From an archaeon (GTDB taxonomy: Archaea; Nanobdellota; Nanobdellia; Pacearchaeales; UBA284), in assembly GCA_030619955.1 (NCBI GenBank), contig JAUXAK010000018.1, positions 1-9,662 on the forward strand: 9,662 nucleotides of DNA, read 5' to 3'. Of the stretch, positions 5,884 to 9,662 are shown in pieces (positions within the stretch are counted from its first letter, which is position 1; the number at the start of each line of letters is the position of its first letter). The position numbers and the translations under genes were made by a program. Below the pieces are notes generated by a model. It worked only from the letters and a program-made list of their open reading frames with translations, did no database searches and was not told the DNA's origin.

Positions 5884-6603
5884 ATGAGAAAAAAAGGGGC
5901 AATTAATTTAGAAATAATAATTGCAGCAACAATTTTTATTTTTTCTGTAGCACTAATTATTTATTATATTAATTTTAGCATGAAATCAGAAATTCAGGAT
6001 CCTTTTCTTGATATTCTTGAATCAGGCATAAGAAAAGAAGCTGAAATAAATTTTAACACCATCTTATTACATCTTGCTGATAATTCAGCTTGTTTCAATG
6101 TATCGCTTCATTCTGATATTACACAAGATCAAGAAAATCTTTTAATTTTAGAAGATAAAGAGTTAGTGGCATTTAATTTAGATAATGGATTGCTTTTAAT
6201 AAATAATACAGACACAAGCAAAGATAATCATACTTATTATATTTATGAATTTCCAAAAAACATTACAAATAATATAAGGTTTGAAGCAGAATTATGCAAT
6301 TCCTTAATAAAAGGAGCAGATTATAATTATAGTATTTCATATCAAGATAAAATTTTTACTAACAAGACGCTTTCTGATTTAAAAAGCAACTACACTATCA
6401 ATTATAATGGTTTAAAATCTGATTTTGGTATTGACAATAGAGATTTTGAAATTATAATAAAAAATGAAACTAAACAGCTTTTTAATATGACAAGGAAAAA
6501 GCCAGCTCAGCCAAGAGAAGTAAGAGCAAAAGAACTTCCAATAAAAATTATTTATGAAAATGGCAATATTATGGATGCGCTTATGAATATGAGGATTTGG
6601 TAA
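5884..6603 (+). CDS. Pilin-like surface protein, class III signal peptide
   Basis: A 239-residue protein with a textbook archaeal type IV pilin-type leader: basic start MRKKG, predicted prepilin peptidase (PibD-type) cleavage between G5 and A6, glutamate E10 at mature position +5, then a hydrophobic helix to about residue 29 that would both anchor the protein and form a filament core. The rest is a polar, probably beta-rich ectodomain with two cysteines (C70, C138) and about ten N-x-S/T sequons (for example N72, N107, N115, N126, N148, N160, N169, N194, N201), suggesting heavy N-glycosylation, although a low-GC genome inflates Asn content. No known domain is recognised beyond the leader. The ATG has no Shine-Dalgarno and follows an A-rich linker. 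Its stop overlaps the start of a second pilin-like gene, so they are probably partners. No pilus ATPase or platform gene is in the window, so pilus membership is inferred. Confidence 0.75.
   Translation: MRKKGAINLEIIIAATIFIFSVALIIYYINFSMKSEIQDPFLDILESGIRKEAEINFNTILLHLADNSACFNVSLHSDITQDQENLLILEDKELVAFNLDNGLLLINNTDTSKDNHTYYIYEFPKNITNNIRFEAELCNSLIKGADYNYSISYQDKIFTNKTLSDLKSNYTINYNGLKSDFGIDNRDFEIIIKNETKQLFNMTRKKPAQPREVRAKELPIKIIYENGNIMDALMNMRIW
6591..6594 (+). promoter_or_regulatory. Ribosome site GAGG deciding the second pilin-like start
   Basis: GAGG sits inside the last codons of the preceding gene, eight bases before the ATG at 6603. It favours that ATG over the downstream ATG at 6645, which has no such site, and over the in-frame TTG at 6597. 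Together with the TAATG stop/start overlap it implies translational coupling. Confidence 0.55.
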
Positions 6604-7067
6604 TGAAAAAAATAAAAGTAAAAAATCAGAAATCAAAACTAAAAATGATAAGTAAAAAAGAAAAAAGAGGCTGGATATTAATTGTTGAGGCTGTGATAGC
6701 TGTTTTGATTTTATTTGGTTTTTTGTTTATGGTAATTTCTAAACAAGCACAACAAGTTGAAACTAGAAAAGAAAAAGAGAATTTTTTATATGCTCTTGCA
6801 AACACTCTTGTTCAGAGAGCTGAGGACAATGAAACAATTAGAAATGCTGTACTTCAAGAAAACTGCCCTTTAGCATTATCTTTATTAACAAATGATGCAC
6901 AAAAAATAAATAAAAGAGTTTCTATCAATGTTTCTATTGAAGGTTGTCCTGAACCAAGTTTGCCTCAAGAAAAAGAAATTTATACAAGTGAAATAATCAT
7001 ATGTTCAAACTCAACATATTATGAACCTGAACCAAAAAAACTTCGGGTTTATGTATGGCAAAAATAA
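6603..7067 (+). CDS. Second pilin-like membrane-anchored protein
   Basis: A 154-residue protein from the ATG that overlaps the previous stop (TAATG). A lysine-rich stretch (residues 1-22) leads to KRG at 21-23 and a hydrophobic helix at about 24-45 interrupted only by E29, the arrangement of type IV pilin-like leaders. If cleavage is after G23, the glutamate sits at +6 instead of the canonical +5 and residue +1 is tryptophan, so normal processing is uncertain. The exported part (~46-154) has three cysteines (C88, C115, C134), sequons at N76, N109 and N136, and ends in a short KKLRVYVWQK strand. No further homology is recognised. An alternative start at 6645 would give 140 residues and a shorter, more typical leader, turning 6603-6644 into one more A-rich leader; the GAGG site argues for 6603. 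It is probably a minor subunit or partner of the upstream pilin-like protein. Confidence 0.7.
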   Translation: MKKIKVKNQKSKLKMISKKEKRGWILIVEAVIAVLILFGFLFMVISKQAQQVETRKEKENFLYALANTLVQRAEDNETIRNAVLQENCPLALSLLTNDAQKINKRVSINVSIEGCPEPSLPQEKEIYTSEIIICSNSTYYEPEPKKLRVYVWQK

Positions 7068-7113
7068 AATAACAAATCAAAAAGATAAAATAAAAAATAA
7101 CAAAAAACAAGAA

Positions 7114-7530
7114 ATGGCATATGAAAATTTTCCACATGAAGCAGATATTGGTATCAGAGGAATAGGCAAAAACATTGAAGAAGCTTTTGAAGAAGGAGCT
7201 AAAGCAATGTTTGATGTTGAAGTTGATATTGAAAAAGTTAAAGCAATTAAAAAAATAAGTGTTAAGTGTCAAGCAATTAATATTGAAGAACTTTTTATTG
7301 AATGGCTAAATGCCTTGCTTACACAAGCTTCACTCAATGAAATGGTTTTTTCAAAATTTAAAGTAAAGATTAAAAAGAACGAAATTTTAAAAATTGAAGG
7401 AGAAGTTTTTGGTGAAAAACTACGAAAAAAACACAATATTAAAGATGAAGTAAAAGGTGCTACATACTCACAGCTTAAAGTTTTTAAAAAAAATAATAAA
7501 TATATTGCACAATGCATTGTTGATGTTTGA
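7114..7530 (+). CDS. Archease, activator of RtcB
   Basis: A 138-residue archease, the small protein that speeds guanylylation and multiple turnover of the RNA ligase RtcB and widens its NTP use. Family marks are FPHEADIGIRGIG at 6-18 (H8 and D11 of the HxADIG signature), the EELFIEWLNALL helix at 58-69, VKGATYSQLKV at 113-123 (usual VKAxTYHxL) and the C-terminal IVDV with D137, one of the conserved acidic metal-site positions. The length matches family members of about 140 residues. The chosen ATG places the conserved N-terminus at residue 2; an in-frame ATG at 7021 would add 31 residues lying inside the preceding gene and is rejected. There is no clear Shine-Dalgarno, only an A-rich leader (7068-7113). 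It lies 53 nt upstream of rtcB in the same direction, the partnership expected from biochemistry. Confidence 0.93.
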   Translation: MAYENFPHEADIGIRGIGKNIEEAFEEGAKAMFDVEVDIEKVKAIKKISVKCQAINIEELFIEWLNALLTQASLNEMVFSKFKVKIKKNEILKIEGEVFGEKLRKKHNIKDEVKGATYSQLKVFKKNNKYIAQCIVDV

Positions 7531-7535
7531 TGCAA

Positions 7536-7554
7536 AATATAAAAATTTAAAATA
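7536..7554 (+). promoter_or_regulatory. Possible internal promoter for rtcB
   Basis: Two overlapping TATA-like strings, AATATAAAAA (7536-7545) and ATTTAAAATA (7545-7554), fall in the archease-rtcB gap. Starts would fall near 7565-7575, close to GAGG at 7567-7570, so the ribosome site is kept only if the upstream box is used. This could give rtcB extra transcription independent of the upstream genes. Evidence is compositional only. Confidence 0.3.
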
Positions 7555-7583
7555 CTCTACAAAAAAGAGGTAAAAAATAAGGA

Positions 7584-9011
7584 ATGGATATAAATAAGTT
7601 TAAGAAAATCAATGACTATGAATGGGAAATTCCAAAAACAGCTGAAATGAAAGTTCCTGGAAGAATTTTTGCTTCAAAAAAACTTGTTGAAGACATGGAT
7701 GAAAAAGTCTGGGAACAAGTAAGTAATGTAGCTACACTACCTGGAATCCAGAAAGCATCTCTTGCAATGGCAGATGCTCACTGGGGATATGGTTTTCCAA
7801 TTGGTGGTGTTGGTGCATTTAGTGCAGAAGAAGGTGGTGTTGTTAGTGTCGGAGGAGTGGGTTTTGACGGCGGATGCGGTATCAGAACTCTGCGCACAAA
7901 CTTAACATTAAAAGAAGTTCAGCCAAAAATAAAACAAGTTGTTGATACTTTGTTTGAAATTGTTCCAGCTGGCCTTGGCTCTCGGGGAAAAATTCTTTTA
8001 AGTGATAAAGATGTAGATGAAGTTCTAAAACTTGGAGCAAAATGGATAATTGAAAAAGGTTATGGCACAGAAGAAGATCTTAAATATATTGAAAATAATG
8101 GTGTTGTTAAAGGTGCTGATCCAAAAAATGTTTCTGACTTTGCTTTAAGAAGAGAGAAAAGACAAGTTGGCACTCTTGGCTCTGGAAATCATTATCTTGA
8201 AATACAATATGTTTCTGATATTTATGATGAAAAAGCAGCAAAAGTTTTTGGTTTAACAAAAGATCAGATACTTATAACAATTCATTGCGGCTCGCGTGCT
8301 TTAGGCCATCAAATTGGTACAGATTATTTAAAAGTTCTGGCTGAAGCTTCTCGAAAGTATAAAATTCCAATTCATGAAAGAGAACTTGTTTGTGCCCCTA
8401 TAAACAGCCCTGAAGGACAGCGCTATTTTAGTGCTATGTGCTGTGCTTTAAATTATGCTTATGCAAACAGGCAAGTTATAGTTCATTTGACAAGACAGGG
8501 TATTAAAAAAGTTTTTCCAAAAGCTGAAATAAAAACTTTATATGAAATTACTCATAATAGTGCAAAAAAAGAAAAACATAAAATTAATAATAAAATAAAA
8601 GAAGTTATTGTTCATAGAAAAGGCTCAACTCGTGCTTTTGGTCCTGAAACAAAAGAAATTCCTTCTGCTTACAAAAGCATTGGTCAGCCAGTTTTAATTG
8701 GAGGCACAATGGGAACCTCGAGTTATATATTACATGGAACAAGCGAAGGTGGAAAAGCTTTTTTTTCAGCATGTCATGGAAGCGGCAGAGCAATGTCAAG
8801 AACAAGAGCAAAAAAAACATGGTATGGTCAGAAAATTGTAAGGGAATTGCAAGAAAAAGGAATTTACATTAAAGGCCATTCAATGGCTGGTTTAGCAGAA
8901 GAAGCACCAGGAGCTTACAAACCAGTGGATGATGTTGTTGATTCAATTCATAGTGCAGGACTTGCAAAAAAAGTTGTAAAAGTTAAGCCAATAGGCAATA
9001 TCAAAGGATAA
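7584..9011 (+). CDS. rtcB: tRNA-splicing/RNA repair ligase RtcB
   Basis: A 475-residue RtcB, which joins a 2',3'-cyclic phosphate or 3'-phosphate RNA end to a 5'-OH end using GTP and Mn2+, sealing tRNA exons after intron removal. All active-site residues known from the 481-residue Pyrococcus horikoshii enzyme are present: D95 and C98 (in GFDGGCGIR), N202 and H203 (GSGNHYLE), H234 (ITIHCGSR), H324 (ITHNSAKKE, Pyrococcus H329), H398 (SACHGSGRAMSR, the histidine that becomes guanylylated, Pyrococcus H404) and K474 near the C-terminal KPIGNIKG (Pyrococcus K480). The length is full and there is no intein. The DGGC loop replaces the DINC loop usual in archaeal RtcB but keeps the metal ligands. GAGG at 7567-7570 lies 13 nt before the ATG, a longish spacing. 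It follows archease on the same strand, and the two should work together in the cytoplasm. Confidence 0.97.
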   Translation: MDINKFKKINDYEWEIPKTAEMKVPGRIFASKKLVEDMDEKVWEQVSNVATLPGIQKASLAMADAHWGYGFPIGGVGAFSAEEGGVVSVGGVGFDGGCGIRTLRTNLTLKEVQPKIKQVVDTLFEIVPAGLGSRGKILLSDKDVDEVLKLGAKWIIEKGYGTEEDLKYIENNGVVKGADPKNVSDFALRREKRQVGTLGSGNHYLEIQYVSDIYDEKAAKVFGLTKDQILITIHCGSRALGHQIGTDYLKVLAEASRKYKIPIHERELVCAPINSPEGQRYFSAMCCALNYAYANRQVIVHLTRQGIKKVFPKAEIKTLYEITHNSAKKEKHKINNKIKEVIVHRKGSTRAFGPETKEIPSAYKSIGQPVLIGGTMGTSSYILHGTSEGGKAFFSACHGSGRAMSRTRAKKTWYGQKIVRELQEKGIYIKGHSMAGLAEEAPGAYKPVDDVVDSIHSAGLAKKVVKVKPIGNIKG

Positions 9012-9156
9012 AAAGAAAAATATTTAAATCTTTTAAATAATCCAATATAAAAACATGAAAAAATAAAAAAATCAAAAAACAACAAAATTTAAATATGGAA
9101 ATTATTTTAAATAACAAAGGAAAAAACAAGGAAAAAAAGAGAAAAAAGGGGAAATA
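9012..9156 (+). promoter_or_regulatory. A-rich gap with three exact TTTAAATA boxes
   Basis: This gap contains three exact archaeal box A octamers TTTAAATA at 9032-9039, 9088-9095 and 9106-9113. The last would start transcription near 9135, giving a short leader with the strong ribosome site AAGGGG (9146-9151) five bases before the ATG at 9157. The upstream boxes would give longer leaders that include a possible 20-codon ORF from 9095 ending in TAATG at the gene start. The rest is A-rich and T-poor. TTTT at 9031-9034 is the only short T run that might help end the rtcB transcript. Confidence 0.5.
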
Positions 9157-9662
9157 ATGATTTCAAGAAAAATTGATTATAGAAAAAGAAAAAAAAGAGA
9201 AACTTTTTTTGGCCTTCCTTATACTCCCTTAATAATATTTTTAATTCTTATATTGGTTTTATTGATTTTGCCTCCTGAATTTTCTCCATCACCTCTAACA
9301 TCCCCTATTACAGGGCAGGTTGTAACAGGTGTTAATTTAGTAGATAAAGAGTATAAACCTTCAGAGGATTTAGAAGGAAAATTAAATATAAGATTTTACC
9401 AAGGAGATTTAATTCCTCCAAATACTAGTGTTTCATATAAAATTTCTTCAAAAAAATGTAAACATTTTTATGTTTGCAGTATTCTAGAAGAAAATGTGAC
9501 AGATGTGATGGATATTTTAATTCCATGGCAGGTTTATAATGCAACTTCAGAAAAATGTGAAGTTTTAAATTCTGAGCCTTGGAAAGAATGTGGTGAAACT
9601 TCTGATCAAGTAAACACAGAATATAATTGCACTAAACTTGGAGGAGAGTGTTGTGAAGAAGG
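9157..9662 (+). CDS. Cysteine-rich membrane-anchored surface protein (partial, C-terminus cut)
   Basis: An open frame of 168 full codons that leaves the window without a stop. A strongly basic N-terminus (about 2-14, with RKRKKR at 9-14) is followed by one hydrophobic helix at about 23-39, which indicates a signal anchor with the C-terminal part outside the cell. Then come a Pro/Ser/Thr-rich linker and ITGQVVTG at 51-58, a phrase I associate, without being able to check it, with secreted DPANN-archaeal proteins. The ectodomain seen so far has seven cysteines (C101, C107, C134, C145, C158, C165, C166), ending in the pattern NCTKLGGECCEEG, which resembles small disulphide-rich modules. Sequons occur at N89, N113, N128 and N157. 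AAGGGG at 9146-9151 fixes the start. Function is not recognised; adhesion or an envelope role is only a guess, and the full size is unknown. Confidence 0.72.
   Translation, partial: MISRKIDYRKRKKRETFFGLPYTPLIIFLILILVLLILPPEFSPSPLTSPITGQVVTGVNLVDKEYKPSEDLEGKLNIRFYQGDLIPPNTSVSYKISSKKCKHFYVCSILEENVTDVMDILIPWQVYNATSEKCEVLNSEPWKECGETSDQVNTEYNCTKLGGECCEE

Noticed and set aside
6597..6602. TTG start for the second pilin-like gene
   Set aside because: The ATG at 6603 is two codons downstream, overlaps the previous stop as TAATG and has GAGG eight bases upstream; the TTG is less well placed.
7021..7113. Longer archease start (31 extra residues) from the ATG at 7021
   Set aside because: The extension lies inside the preceding pilin-like gene, is Lys/Asn-rich from the A-rich linker, and archeases begin close to the HxADIG signature as the ATG at 7114 provides.
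6997..7272. Minus-strand 91-codon frame opposite the pilin/archease junction
   Set aside because: A Phe/Asn/Ile-rich shadow of A-rich coding sequence, with no ribosome site or recognisable domain.

Overview
The window looks like a piece of an AT-rich archaeal genome, most likely a DPANN-type lineage (Woesearchaeota/Pacearchaeota-like); that placement is inference. The archaeal signs are a HerA/DUF87-type ATPase, an archease-RtcB pair, Lrp-type regulation, archaeal box A elements (exact TTTAAATA), a leaderless regulator gene, and small membrane-anchored proteins with class III (type IV pilin-like) signal peptides and many N-glycosylation sequons. Nine complete genes and one gene cut by the right edge are supported. 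No rRNA, tRNA, CRISPR array, insertion sequence or attachment site was seen.

Left (1-1351, + strand): a DUF87/HerA-family ATPase with intact Walker motifs but too little sequence before Walker A for the full N-terminal barrel of canonical HerA. It converges on a two-gene minus-strand operon (1380-3349): a cobalamin-binding-type radical SAM protein with an unusual CX5CX2C cluster motif, followed 2 nt later by an FMN-binding flavin-reductase-like protein. Diverging from this operon is a regulator (3475-4461) made of two Lrp/AsnC units in tandem. The 125-nt divergent gap holds one good TATA box per direction. The regulator appears leaderless, while the radical SAM gene has a leader with a GGAG ribosome site. 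These three genes form the most accessory-looking block; the simplest reading is a regulator controlling a small redox/radical enzyme module of unknown substrate.

Right (4528-9011, + strand): a membrane GT2 glycosyltransferase of the processive type, two pilin-like proteins (the second overlapping the first through TAATG), archease, and the RNA ligase RtcB. The linkers among the GT2, pilin and archease genes are strikingly A-rich and T-poor, so they offer no archaeal T-tract terminator, and read-through from the glycosyltransferase toward archease/RtcB is plausible. RtcB keeps every catalytic residue known from the Pyrococcus enzyme, and archease is its established activator, so this pair should carry out tRNA-exon joining or other RNA repair. 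The GT2 and pilin-like proteins suggest a cell-surface function.

After RtcB, a 145-nt A-rich gap with three exact TTTAAATA boxes precedes a single-pass, cysteine-rich extracellular protein that runs off the window (9157-9662).
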